This document shows, piece after piece, positions 32,801 to 47,800 of a stretch of 64,000 nt of DNA. The position numbers and the translations under genes are program-made. The notes below the pieces were generated by a model, which was not told the origin of the DNA, ran no database searches, and was given only the letters and a program-made list of their open reading frames with translations. Source of the stretch: Elmis aenea (taxonomy: Eukaryota; Arthropoda; Insecta; Coleoptera; Elmidae); NCBI GenBank assembly GCA_947652605.1, contig OX393579.1, forward strand, positions 2,728,001 to 2,792,000, in the 5' to 3' direction. The first letter of the stretch is position 1; each line of letters begins with the position of its first letter.

Positions 32801-35800
32801 AAAGAGATTAACCCCAAACATTAGATAAACTGCAAACTCCAAAGAACGCACACAATTCTATCGATATTAGTAGAAAAAAAAAGACATTCGTCTATGTTAT
32901 CTTATAACTTAAGCAATTTATCTAGGTTTTTCATAAAAATGTGTTAATTATTAGATACTTTAAATTTAAAACAAGGCAAATGCAACGCAATTATTTTTAA
33001 AGATTCACTAAATAATTTTTCTACAAACATGACTGAAAAAATTGACTTGTATTGGTTATTACACCATTTCTCTTTAATATAAGCCAGATACACTCCTACT
33101 AGTCCTTCCTGACCTCGTCAACAATAAAAAAATCTGTGTACTTCTTACTCTGTTTGAAAATCACTATCGTTAATTAATTGTGCGTACAGTTATCTAAAAT
33201 ATTGGTTAACCACTTTTTTCTTTTACACCATCAGCCTGTTCAATGTAATTTGTGGTTATTTGATTGGTACAGTTAAATTAACAGGATAGCAGCTATTTAT
33301 AAACAAAAAACAACAATAATAACAACAAAATTAGATACATTATTAGATACATTATTAGATAATGATTAATGTAATCTTGTAGTAGTATTGTGCATTACGT
33401 TTTGTAGGTCAATTTCGAAACACCATATTGAACCAACAAGGTTTTTAGCTGTATTATTCTACAACCAATCACTTAAAAAAACATTATTTAAAAGTATATT
33501 TTTATGACTGCAAACTAATTGTTAACTGTTGTTAAGTACTTTCGTATTATTACATATTTATTAAACCTATCTTGCATAAAAGTTGTCAAAATCTTAGACA
33601 AAATTTGCATGCAAATGCAAAACAAAAAGTCCATTAAATTGTTCTTTTTTTGTTCTTATTGCAGATTTGATCAACCGTTACGGCCACTGTTGGCGTTTCT
33701 AAACTACACTGAAGGATTTAAGCGAAGCAAAAACACATTTTTATTGCCCGAATGTTACTGGATTTAGCACGACAACTTACTTGTGCATATGTTTATGGTG
33801 ATTACAAGAATAACCGTTTTGTTTTAAAACTTCTCAACTATTATAGAAGTTTACAGCTAGGCGCTTGTCTTCTGTTAAAACCGGGTTAGCAGCTTTTAAT
33901 TATAATTATGCATGGATTTATTGTGGCACGCTATGAACATATTCTGCAAAAAATACTGTTAAGTTGGTTAATAACAAGAACTGATTCATTCTTGGGATAG
34001 ATTGATGTACTGGTTAACAAATTACCAACAAAATAATTAGAACAGAAGAGTGCTTACAGTTAAAATTGACAATTTACTTAAAATAATCGGTTGTGATACG
34101 TCCGTCACACAAATATTTAAAATAATAATTTAAAGTAAAAGTTCTCTAAAATAGATGAAAATTTTTATAAATTCAAAGTGTTTGAGGTACAATTGCATGA
34201 AATTAGGGTTGTAAATGTGTGGAAAAATAAGAAAGTTTATTATGCACGCTTTTGTAAGCAACAATGAAAGTAAATTTTTAAATACACATAATGGACGTTC
34301 AGAATGTGAAAGCCATCGAGTTGAAATGCATTTTTTACACATGTTTCACGTTTAATTTTTTAACAGAAAATATCTACTTGAGACAATTGATTTGAAAGGC
34401 AGCGTGTGATAATTTCCAAAAACAAACGGAATTTGCGTTAATATTATTTAATTATAGCCTACAATATTAAAAATACTTGAAAATTATTTAGCAATTATTA
34501 GGGGCAATGTATTTTATCACCCGATAATTATGTTGCTCAATATTAAATATTTTTTATGCTGAGCACTCGATAAATTTTTCAATTTGCATTAATAAAACTT
34601 GCTTCATAAAGCACTAATTGAAATTAAAGCATACTGTTACAAATAATTTGCATTTTCTTTTTCAGTTACAAAATAATTACACAATTCGCACACCATGCTC
34701 CCATATTTACGTTCAAGTTCTTTCTTAAAGCGTTTGTTTTACAAAAGTTTTTTGCTCTAATTATTTCAAAAGCATAGAGTGAATCTTAAGATACGCAGAG
34801 GTTGAATTATAAACAAAAAAATTGTTTTCAACGTTATAAATAGTCTCATTTATATTGTATTAAGTTTTAAATTATAAGAAGTTAACTGTTAATATAGAAT
34901 TTAGAGTATTAAATAGTGACTTCTTAAAAAGGGGAAAACATAGAAGATTATTTAAGATACCCAAATCAAGTCGGATTTCAAGAAAATATAATATAAACCA
35001 TTTTTAAACAATTTGTTTGCAACATTTTGGACAGATCAAGAACATCCATAGTTTTTGTTTCTTAACGACCAGGGGTGAAATATTTTAAGGTGGTTTAGGT
35101 TGATTTTTAAACTATTAATCCTTAAATTTATCTTAACACAGTGTTCATAGCAACCACACTTATTCTCTAGCAACCAAAGTACAGCAGTCTTCCAAAGTAC
35201 TTAAATAAATCACTTAAAAAAATTACAAATTTTCTCGTATTTAAACTAGAGAGATAAATTAAATCGCATTTTATTGAGAAATATGACACTCACCAACAAG
35301 ATTTTTTTCGTAAAAACTATAGCAAATCTATTAAAAGTTTTATTACCTATGTGGAATTTTCAAACAAAAATCGGATTTGCGATTACAGTTATGCATTCTT
35401 GTACAAATTTGGGAAAGTAAATATATTTACCTTTAGTTTTCTAAGCTCATCTGACCACTTGCACCCTTCCTTGTGGTGGATACAGTACACAACCGAACTC
35501 ATTATGGTTTTTTCGGAATCCGGGTCTGGATATATCTGCAAAAAAAAAATTGTCAGTCAATCAAAAGTGCACCAGAATTTATTTAAACTCTTAATGGTTC
35601 AGGTCTTTAAGAACAAATACAGAGGTGTTTAGTATTACTAACCACAACAGCTGAATGTCGATTACCGTTAAACATTACAACGTATTATTCAAAAATTCTA
35701 AAACCACACACTTATAGATCTGTTTTGTTATTCAATTCGATCCCTCCATATTATTTCTTTGTGATATTTTATATTCAAATTGAGTACTTCAACGATTTAA

Positions 35801-38800
35801 AAACGTGCCAGCCTATAACACATTAAAACTGATGTAAATGTATTTGTGTTTCGACTAAACAAAATCTATTGTACTTTTTTTGGGGTGCCATAATTTACGA
35901 AAGGTTAACAAACTGTTTAGGCCACATTGTGTAAATGATACACATTCGAAGTACCACGCATTTTTTTCTTTTAAGTAACGTTATAAATATGTGCATCGTT
36001 GATAACGCCGACTCAAAAATAAGTTTGGAATATTTATGGGAACTGCATTTGTGACATACGGTGAGTTGAGAACAGTAACTAATAATTTTATCTCGACAAG
36101 GTGACAAGTTTAAGCGGTTGTATTGTTAAAAGACTTTTAAACCCATGTGATACGAAAGTGTTTTTTTTTTTGTTGATGCCGTTTCCTTTGATTAATGACG
36201 CTATTGTCTATAAATTCTTGCTTTAGAAGGCATATATTTTATTAAAAAAACTAATAACACACAACTTAACATTCGTCGGTGGAGGCATGGAATTAAAACC
36301 CCTGTTGTTGCGATAGGGCTTTTAAAAAATCATAATTATTTCAATGAAATTATACGTTTTGTCGTGAATGATCCATGGAAGTTCAAATTAAATTAAAAAT
36401 CTGTAATTGACACCCAAAAATTATTTTTTTTGTTGTGCAAGCCCCCACGCAATATTTTAATTTCATCCAAAGAACTAAATAAAATACCTTTAAAATTAGG
36501 GTTCTTATATTATTTCACTGATAAAGCGAGAAAGAAAAAAATTACCCAAAACTTTTACTTACATAATTTTGTCTTTAATTTCAAAGAAAGTTGCTGTTAT
36601 AAGAGAAAATTTCTACTGTCAAATTTAATTTTTGTAATCTCTAATAATAATGTGTTTTTAAAACGAAAAAATCCAAAAAAGTCTGTAAGTAATCAAATCC
36701 AATATATTCATCACTCCGAATTTTTTGTTCAATCGCCTAGGACTTTACTGCATAATCCAAAAAATGTTTTTTAAAAGTTTGGCGAGGTTAATACAAAATA
36801 AAAATTTCGCATACACGAAATGTTCGCCTGTTCCCAATTTCACACCTTATACACGCCAATTAAAACAAACACGATTACAATAATTACGTTCTTAATATAA
36901 ATTAATATCTTATAATCACACCGCAATTTGCAAAATTAACTACTCATATGATTACCAAAAAAGCTTCACATTCCTACATGAAAAACCACAAGCCCGACTA
37001 AATATATCTTCAACCAAAACAAACTTCTACTGACGTTCTCTGGTTACGATATATTTATTGCAACTGTTTGATAATCAAAGAAGCAAAAGCGTCATCACGA
37101 CCAATGATGAGTCAAGTACGAAGTACTTCCTCAACAAACATTACCCTAAACCGATAAAGATTTAGTTAACAATGAATGTAGCTGATGACTGAATATCGTT
37201 CCAGTAAATATTTACCGAGTTTTATTACTAATATTTACGTTACAATCAATTGCAAGCACACTAAGCAAGTAATATATACGTTATGATTTAAAATATCTGT
37301 AAAACTTTTGATGATATGTAATGTTTAGATCGGCGAAGTAGCATGGCGCCGTGAAACTAGTCTGAAAAGTAACAACGCGGTAAAAAAATAATAGCAAAAC
37401 GTAAGTTTGTGCATGCTAATATCAACCTAAATTACTTATTTATTTTATTCGTGTAATTATTTCTTGTCACAGTACAGAAAAATGATTTATAAATAAGGAA
37501 TTTACATGTAGCTGACGGTAGCAAAATTATATCTCGTACAGCTAATCTCAAGAATTTGTTGAATGTGAAAGCTGATCTGTTGATGCTACGTTACACACTT
37601 TGTAACAGAACGACGTTTAATGTACACATGTGTATACAAACTCTGCAGTGTTACAAGTAGACGACGGGATTAAAACATAAAATTAACAAAACCGAAGTTT
37701 CCATAACATGTTATTTGCAGGCACGCGTTTTCCTTTGTATGGAGTCGAGAGCAGCTTCAGATTAATTATGAATCTGGATTAATAAGGTGTTTATTTGATT
37801 CATATCTAGGTGCTAACTTATACTTTGAAGTTTTTTAGTCTGCACCGTCTCCGTAGAGGAACTGCTAAACGACCCACATTTTCTACAACACGATACGGAT
37901 GGGCTACTTATTTCCTCAATGAAGCAAATGTCGACAATTGTAACTATTAAGTGAAATTCCACTGTTTGCAAACATGAAATTTACAAAATAAAATCAAAGC
38001 ATTTACGTTATACGAATGAAAAATTATTAACAATTAAAAATTACCCGTCTTTTTTATTTTATTGTATTTATACAGGGTGTTCCAGATAGCATTTCCAGCA
38101 AAATAATCGCGTTTTTATAAGAGATACAGCTTTGCTTAAATTAGATGAAGAATTCTTAAGTACGAGAGGAGCTAAGATCAATTTTTAAAGTACAAAATTC
38201 CTTGTACTTTAGAAGTTGTAGCAAAAAATATGAAAATGTTGGTTTTGAAAAAGTTAAATGTGCTTTTAATCCTCCTTCTAATGAGATATCACTTGCCCTA
38301 TCTATTTTTATAAATCGTCATGAAAACAACTCGAAATATCTTAAGTCTGTTTAGAAACTCCTAATCAGCAGAAAATTAAATACATTTATCGAATGCAAAT
38401 CTGTGTACCAACTCTTATATGAATTATAAGCTTTCGAAATTGAAAGAGCCTGTTTATCCAAGCAACAATAGACCTAATTTAATACATTTCATAACAGATT
38501 TGATAAATATTTGGTTGCACAAAGAAGTACATGCACGATTTTCAAAAAGTCAAGGCGTAACTACTAGAGTAAAGCTGTTACAACCAAGTTAAAGGTGACA
38601 ACTGGTGCAACAACACCATCGAAAAGAGAACGTTAAACACATCACAAATGTAGTCAAACATCTGTGCCAGCGAAATACTAACAAACTTCATAAGAAACCG
38701 ACAAGCGTATCCTTAAAATTTAAGGGTATCTATGACTCATTCCATTACCCCACAAGTAGCCCATTTAGATCTTTAAAAAAATGACAAGTGTCGTAAATTT

Positions 38801-41800
38801 TCTCCATATAAACCTGTCGAGCTTGTGCTCAAATCACAAAACACCGCTGCAAGTCGTGGGATGGGAACTCGGCCGTTCTGTAACTTAAATAAGATTCTTT
38901 TGCGTGCAATGCATAGCGTAAAATTAAAAATAATGCCACCTTGAACTGGCCTTAACTGTATCTAATTCCAGGTTCTTTAGTTAAGCAACGATCTCTGTTG
39001 TAAAATAATAATAAAGGTAAGAAATATGCACAGAGACTGTTAAATTTTCAGTGCATACCGGTATACGGAGGCGAAAATTTGATTTTAATCACTTTATACA
39101 AGAAACAAACATACTCAAAGTAGTTTTTGTGCTTTTTAATAAGCATAAGCTTCCATAATAGTAATAAAAATCAATTAACAATTCCTGATTTTTTTATATC
39201 AACGCTAAAGGGGTAAAATTAGTTGACATTTTCATAAGAATGACTTTAAAGCATTTTAAAAGAACTTTTTGCGAACAATTTTTAAATGTACTTAAAAATA
39301 TTTACAACATTTTGATTTATTTATAATTTGGTAATTTAAAATTTGTCATAGAACTTAGCATAAATAAAAAAAGATTATTTCTTTAATTATGAATAACAGT
39401 TAAAAATTTTACCACATCGTATCTCAGTTATTAAATAAAATATCAATAAAAAGGGGGTATGTATAATTCTTTCAATGGTATAAAGGTTGTTCAACACAAT
39501 ATGCAATTTTTTTAATCCTTAGCACGTCACACCCCTACACTCACAGACATAACCAAGAAAATGGTTAAATCAATGTTAAAATAGATTAAATTCTATTCAT
39601 TTACCATCAAATTTAATGAACTTCAAAGGCAATTTTTTTTAGAAATTTAGTTTTTGGATTACTTATCGTAATTTAACAGTACCCCAATTTTTTTAATAGT
39701 ATTATGTATCACCGTAACAGATTAAAGCACATTTCCTTGTCTGAACCCACGATTTGAGATTCAGAATGCCGCACACCTGCTAATAAAAAATTCGCCAGGT
39801 TGTTGGCTGGCAGCTATGGTACATGACATCATCCCACGACAGAGCAATCCGCGATTTCATCTGTCGAATATTGGACCGACTCTCTTTCAACTACCGTTCA
39901 TTTACAGTTATGCGATATGTTTATCAAAAAATTTCAAGTGAATTAAGGACAATCGTGACCACTTTACAGATAGAAAAACAACGTTTTCTAAGGTGAAACT
40001 TGATAAAAGTAGTAAAAGTATTGCAAAGCGTTGTAAATCGTTTAGACGTGATGATAAAATGGTTCATTTTAATCGTGTGATGAAATAAACACCATATAAA
40101 AAAACCGTAGAAGCATTTAAAACACACTAAAGGAATTTTTCTTTGTGCTACAATGCTACAAACATCCAGGATACTATTGCAGAAATGTAGAAGCTGATTT
40201 ATGGATTTAAAAACAAAAAATAAACCGTCAAAGTTTCATTGATTTAGTGACATTTGTTATACGCAATTTTGTTTGTAAACAAAAATTGCTTGTCTTGATA
40301 AATGCTTTAATTATTTACATGTTACTTTATGTGTTAAAGTTTATTTAAAAATCACACATCTTCTCCTTTAATGGAGGAATTTTTGTCTAACTACTAGATC
40401 AGTTCCAAGACTACTCTCTTAGTCAGATTTCTAATTTATCCAAATAAAAAATAACTAAGAATGCTCCTGAGACGAGAGTGTCAAAACTGCTCTAAGAATC
40501 CCAGCCCAAATTCATCGTTAAAAAAGTTAAATTTCATTCAATATTTATATTCACAATCAGATCATTGATCATTAATTATTTAAACCTACTTAAATGATCT
40601 TATTAATTGTGTTTTTCTTTAATAATGATTGGTACACACTGTCACAGATTAGTAGATTTTTTTCTGTGTATTTACTCAAGAATAAAACGCCACAACGACA
40701 TAAAAAATGAAAGAAAAACAGATAACTCCGCACTCCAATAAATAGAAACTTAAATTAATGTCGAAAATATTATATCTTTTTTTCAACAAATAATGTATGC
40801 TTATGTGCACTAAACGAGATGGCAACTTTTGTGATTTATTTGTTCAAAAATTTCTTTTAAAATCTGCAGACTGTAGGGGTTGGTTGAATTTACCACTAGA
40901 CTATTTACTTCTAAAAATCTCCTCACTGAAATCACGTCCTCAGAACTAAATAGCTTTGGACCTCTGGAGATCACCTGCTACAGGTGTGCCAAGCTAAGTA
41001 TGTAGAATACCTGAATTGGAAATACAGCTGCCTACTTTTTGGTCGAAATAACCAGCGTAAACAAAATTCATAACTATGTAGACTTTACAGTCTCGGTGAT
41101 GAACACAAACTAGACGTGGGTTAAGAACCTGATAATTACCAACTTAATTCATTAAGAATATACAAATAATTAATTAATTTAGAGCCATCCTACGTGTGTT
41201 CACGCATTTCATGCGTAAGAATTTCAATTACTCACTTGCATGTTGTGTTAAATTGATCGCGAATAGCTTGATTTGTTTGTATTAGAAGCATGCAACATGA
41301 AATCTAGAAGGTGGGTATTTATTATTATTCAATTATGATAACCAACTGAAATTAGCAGGTGCTGACTTGAGGTGGTTGCCCTGAGGGTGCAAATGCAAAC
41401 ATTTATTTGTGGCTAAAAATATGAAACTGTTTATGAAGATAGTGGATTTTATTTTTTGAGAAATGGCCATTTACGTTAAAAGGTGTAGTTTTGAAGATAA
41501 TTACAGTTTATTGTACATGTCACTTGACTTGAAAACCATTTTGGGTTTAACAACAATTTCAATTTGTTTAAATTAAGTTATGTTAAAAAAATCTATTGCA
41601 AAAGTACTCTTACTTGGACTTTTCATTATGTAAATGTCAACGGAAAATTACATAATTGTTTCAGGCGTTGTTTCATAACGTAATTGAATTGAAATAATAC
41701 TAAAATACACCCCGTTAACATTTAGAGACCATATGGCTCTGTAAACAATAAAATTTAACTTTAAGACTTTATACAACCGAAGCAATAATATTTTACAAGA

Positions 41801-44800
41801 CACAAGGACATGGTTAATAGTTGCAATCATCACTTGGGCATTTATTGATGGTAATAACCTAATAATATTTAAATGCCAACGTTATTTTAATATTAAAAGT
41901 ACCTATATATTTGCGCGTGAATATAAACAGAAAATGTTTTATTACGTAAGCGTGCCCATAAACGATGTGTATAATTTTTGTTGTTTAAAAGTAATTTGTA
42001 AATGTTGCCTATCATTTAGTTTTACAATATTTTGAAAAAGGTTGTTGGCACCATCGTAAATTACACTTTGGGCTATAAAAAATTGTATAACATAATTGCA
42101 CCAGGAAATCTTTGAATGCACCTGGACGCTCACAAATTTTAAAGTAGCAATTTTTGTAACATTTACAATATTCCCCCTTTAGTTTACCAATATTGTAATT
42201 AACTAAAGCTAACACCTGATTATTTTATAATTAAAAAATGTATCTACAAGACTTTGAACACTTCGTTCCAGACAAACAACAAACTTAGCTCACTATTAGG
42301 TAAGACAGTAATGTTATAATTTCCGGTTATTGAAAAGCCTGTTTATTGTTTTCGACGGAAATGATAATTTATTAGCGTCTAATTACGATTGTTTCCAACG
42401 GAAACAATAATTTTTATTTTTACATAACGATATTTTTTTTTACCAATAATAATGTACGAAAAATTTAATAGCTCCTCTCGAACAATTACCTACCGAGTTT
42501 TATTTGAAAAGTTAATCAACCGACGAAAAATTTTAAACACTGTCGATTTTTAATAACTTTTTTATTCTGAGAGATAAATCATTTTGGTTAATATTGATTA
42601 ACCATAAACAGGGATTAGTTTATAACGGAAACTTGTACACCTGCCAGCGTAATTTAATTTTTTAACGAATTATGTTCAAATGATTTAGATGTGCTAAGAA
42701 TAGAGAAAGAGGCATAAGAGTTTTGTAAAATAAAATTTTCCAAATTTCAATGTTTTTAAATTGTATTCTCATGTTTTGGCCAAAGTGCGAAGTGCAAAGA
42801 GACCATATTTTTTAAGTCCAAGCTGCGCAAAAAAAAACAGTAAGAAGAAACTCAAAACCCATAAGGTAATTTTACAAATTTGTTTAAAGCTTTTAAAACG
42901 CACATTTACAATTTCTTGTTGAAGATTCAGGGCGTATCGTAGTGTTTCCGTCATCAACGTTCCATGACGTTGAAAAGCACGTCGTCAGAATAAAGAATTT
43001 ATTGTTATATACAGAAGAATAAACGCGCTGAAAGGTTTTTTTTTGCCCTCAACTTCACGATACTACCTTATGAATTAGGTATTAGCTTTAATTAGTTTTA
43101 TTGTTGCTTTTAGAGCACTTGTTCCTAATAACACGGTACGTTTGACGCGCTGTACCAATGCCATGGCCGTTAAACAACTGAATTTGAAGCGCTGCCTTAT
43201 AGAAATAAAAAAAGTTTTGGCTATGTTGTGTCTCTTCCTATTCCTTACATAAAACGCTCAGAAAAAAGTTTCTAATATTAGCGGCTGATATTTTAATACA
43301 AAAATTACAGTTTATTTCCTTTAAAAAGAAATATTCATACCAAGATATTCATTTATGAAAAGGAAAATAGATTTCCGGTTGTGTGGCTTTGGTTAATTTT
43401 AACCGCTAAAATATTTAATTACATACAAAACCCAAAAGGTTTATCCTGTCTCATTTGTGGACATGTATTTGCAAGCGAGTAGCAAATTTAGTCAAATTAC
43501 CAGCGAAATAATTACACCTGATTTAATATCGTGGACAATTTTCATGAATAAGTTTATCTGTGAGTTAAAAACAAATTAACAAAACCCAAAAGTGTATGTC
43601 AATTTAAAGAAATGGCGTAATTTTAATCTGGACATATTTATAAAGTACTTTGTTAACCCTTTCTTGGCAAAAATAGGAACAACCCAGGACACATACCGGG
43701 TTGAAATGAAGTGTGGTACACCCCAATTATTTTCTTTAGTTTTGGTTTTAGATAAATGAACTTTTAAACATGTGATATGTGCAAAAAACCGGGCTTTTTG
43801 AGCACATGCACACAATTGTTTCACTTCCGGTTTCGCCGGAAATGACCCCAACTTTGTTATTTTAAATGGACCGCCCTGCATATTTTTACATTTTTGGAAA
43901 GATTTTGGATACACTGCACTATTTTAGTTCATATGTTTAAAATTTCATTTATCTAAAATCAAAACTAAAGAAAAAACACTTCATTTACACCCGGTATAGT
44001 TGTATCTTGGGAGAACTATTATTGTACCGGTATAAAAATAATTAATTAATTATTATTTTCGGAATTTGCAAAACCATGCACGAAACAAATTCCACTAAGT
44101 AGCGGACGTTGCCAAATATTAAATATTAAAGCAAATTTGTCAAGAACCTTACGAATTATATTGGGAAATACCTTAAAACATCCTGAACACACACAAAAAA
44201 TTACTAATTGATGCCTGAAATTACCAACAAATCAACAAAAAACTGCTTTGAACTCTTTCACCAAAAATTATAACGTAGCTAAGCTACAGCAAGAGACAAA
44301 AAAACGGTCCAATACGGCCAAGGACCGTATATATAAAAGTTGAAGCATGATTTCGACCACGAATTGTTTTTTTGTTAAAGTATATACCTACTCCCACAAA
44401 ACGTGAGTAGCGATTTTTGCACCACTTTTCTTTCGCATCCTTCAAGTGTGGCTTTTGATCACGAATCACAAACCTTTGGAATTGCACAGTTCAGCCGAGA
44501 TTTGAGATGTTAAACTCGTTCGGGAGATAACTTTTAGTGTTTCTGAAACTCGTATTTATTCTAACAACTTGTAATAAAGTGCAGTGTGGGAACGTCCGTA
44601 TCAATACAATTTAAATGCGATTGTCGTTATAAACATTTAATTTGTGGGTATGAGGATGTATTCTAAGTTACGGTTTAAGTGTGCGCTGTAGATTATCTTC
44701 CTTTATACACCCACCACTTTATTCTCCTAATAATAAAGATAAATCATTTTACAACCCTAAATTATTATGGAATTTGGACCTCTGTAAGAATCGACGTTCG

Positions 44801-47800
44801 ATTTCAGTGTAAGAGTTAATTTTTCAAACTGCCAATACAAAATAAAATATTTCGTAACGCATGTACAACAATATTTATTAAATTTACAATAGATTTAATA
44901 AAAGTTTTATCTTATCATAGAACCAGTCCAAAATAAATTGACAATCGAAAAATATAATAGCTTAAGTATGTAAAATTTTGACAGCTTTAAATGCATTTTT
45001 AGAATCCAGATGACTCAAAGTCACAAAAAAACACTATTCTATTTTGTTGATTAATGCTTGAATTATTTTAGCAATTCATTCATCTTTTTTAGATCAGTGA
45101 TTTTTATTTAAACTAATAAATATTTTTAATTTTTACTAATTTATCTCTCTTTTTCTTGGACTAATTTTACGAAATGGGTACTTTCATATTACTGATTATT
45201 TAAATTTTAATGTTAAATGTTGGTTTTTGTTTTCTAGTTTTAGTTAAAATTCTAGAAACCAATTGATATTAGCGATTATATTTTCAAAGTATAGGTAACA
45301 ATATTTAATATGGTGCCCAATACAAATAAAGGTTGACTATCTATAATACCAAAAAACTTAAAGTATATGAAAATACAAAAAAAAAATCGTAAAAAGTGCC
45401 TATAATGTTTAATTCATCCCTAAAAATATATAACAAAAAAATAAATAAAATTATGGTTATTCGATCATTTTTGGAAGACAACAGATTTGAAATTAACCCA
45501 GAATAATAAAAATTAAATTTATTAAAACATTATTTTATTTGAATTTTGAATTATCGAAAATAATTGTTGAAATAATTGTTTTTTTTAAATAATCTTGCTC
45601 ATTGTTCATCAGAACTTAACTATAAAATCATTGAATCTCTTTTATTTTTCGTTTACTTTTTTAAATTCATTGTTATTGATGTTCATTCACTTATTTAACC
45701 ACATTATCCGCGCCTTTTCATTACAAATAAACTTTGCAATATATGCGGTTTAAATGAATGGTCGGTCTATATTGCAATTTTTTAACTGCCGTTCACTGAA
45801 CTTGACTCAGCAATTCCTTGCTTTGTCAACTGATTTATATTTTATTTTATTTCGCATTTTTTACAGAGCACTTTATCGGTATTTCAAAAGATTTACTTTA
45901 TTGGCGTTTTAAAAGAGATACTAACTCAAAACGGTTTCTGCTAAAGCACCATTATCTGTTCGCCTTTGTGCGGTTTTGACCACAATTTCGAATTCCTGGC
46001 TTTATCGTATCTTTCTTTGTATTTTGAGATCATATCCGGGGGTTAAAATACTTTTGTAAACCAAAAAGATTTCATTGAAATATCTAACATGCGTGATAAT
46101 TATGAAATAATATCCATAAGCACATAGACAACAACTGCTGCTGTTGTTGACTTTTATTGTTATCTTGCACAACAAAGAGTGTTTACGTTTTTGACATATT
46201 CATTATCTGTTATCGAAAACATTATTAATTCTACGCACATGAAAAAATCAAACCTTTAAATTCGGCGATTCAAATTAACCACTAAAAGCATATTATAATA
46301 TTTGTTTGGGTTTTAAATAGGTTTGTAGGTCGATATGATATTATATAACACACACTACATGATAATACACCCATCGCAAATAATTTATAAGTACTTTTAA
46401 ACACTTATAAACGATTGAAACTAGCAATGAAAATGTAATACAAGCTATTCCAATCTTTCTTTATACGTCCAACGTTTTGCAAACGTATCACAACGAATCC
46501 TACTTATTTATGTAATACATCGTCGTCTTTTTAAAGATTTCATAGCCCACAATCTTAATTTTTAAAAGGATTCTCCCACGAAGTGATTAGGCTTTCAACA
46601 AATGTGGGGTTTACGATGGTTATTGATATATTATTTATATGCTTAGTGATGTAACGCCTAAGGTAATCTGCTTTCATCGCTGACTCGACTAGAAATTTTA
46701 CGATTCGTCGCCAAATTTTATTTAAATAGAAAAGTCAACATTTTGTGTGTACGCAATATTTGTAATTTGTCAAGTCAGCAAGGTAAATTCAGGTTAGATA
46801 AGGTTTTTGACTGATAATCTAGAAAAAGAGCCTCGTTAGTAAATAAATTTGCGTTAAATCTTTATCTAAGTCATAGAGTTGACAGACTTTTAGTAAAGAA
46901 TATTTTTCTTCGTATAAAATCGATTCAAAATAACTCGAACAACATGAGAATTTCATAAAGAACTTAGCAAAAGTGTGCAGAATATTGTGTTGATTTTAAA
47001 TCTATTTTCAAATTTCACACAAGTAAGCTGTTCCAAAAAAAAAATAATGAAAAAGAGCCACCTGAATTTTAAAAATAGATTTAGAAGCAACTCAAAATTC
47101 TGCATATCTTTGCCCATTAACTGACTTCGTAGCCCTTCTGGTTTTCGGAATTACCACGGCGGTCAAAATATTCTAAACAGAACTGATTAAACTTGTCTCT
47201 TTAACGCGTAATTACGTCGGAGAATTTCCACTGATAAGCTGTTAATGAAATTGCGGTTTTCATGGCCAACACAACCGTCCACTTTCCTCAATTTTAATCT
47301 TGTTAATATGCAATGCTTCGTAATAAATCTGATTCGCGTGACGACACGTGAAAATCTCAATTAATTTACGAGGTAAATACGACCTTGTTGACATTACTGA
47401 TGGCCCTTTCGGGCAGTCGATATGTAATCTTTTAATTACACGAAAACGGTGTAATTTCCTTTATGGAATACCATTTTGTTTATACTATTATGGTACACTA
47501 TTTAGTTGTTATGTGTTATTACGGATCGTAAGTCAGTTAATGGCTGTGCGCACGTGCTAAATTAATTTCTCTCAAGATCATAGAACAATTATATTTTATT
47601 TTGGTTATACATAAAGTGTTATGCTAAAGAAATTTTGGATTAATTACAAATGCTTTAAAATACTAAATTCTAAATTATAAAAAAAAATTAACAAAAGTGT
47701 ATCATCTTCCTGGAATTTTAAATAAAGATGAAGTATTTTTTGTGCTATACTTTACACTGTATTTATTAAAGGAAAATGGGGTTACTTTTAATCAACTGAA

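Noticed and set aside
36430..36774. 114-codon plus-strand open frame
   Set aside because: It does not begin with ATG, composition is Lys/Asn/Phe-rich as expected from AT-rich DNA, and it lies within TRAF4 intron 1.
43576..43914. 112-codon minus-strand open frame
   Set aside because: It runs through the arm and loop of a fold-back element, so it is better explained as repeat sequence.
44284..44487. Minus-strand frame covering an ACGGTCC/GGACCGT mini-hairpin
   Set aside because: No known protein pattern and no splice context in TRAF4 intron 1; possibly repeat-derived.
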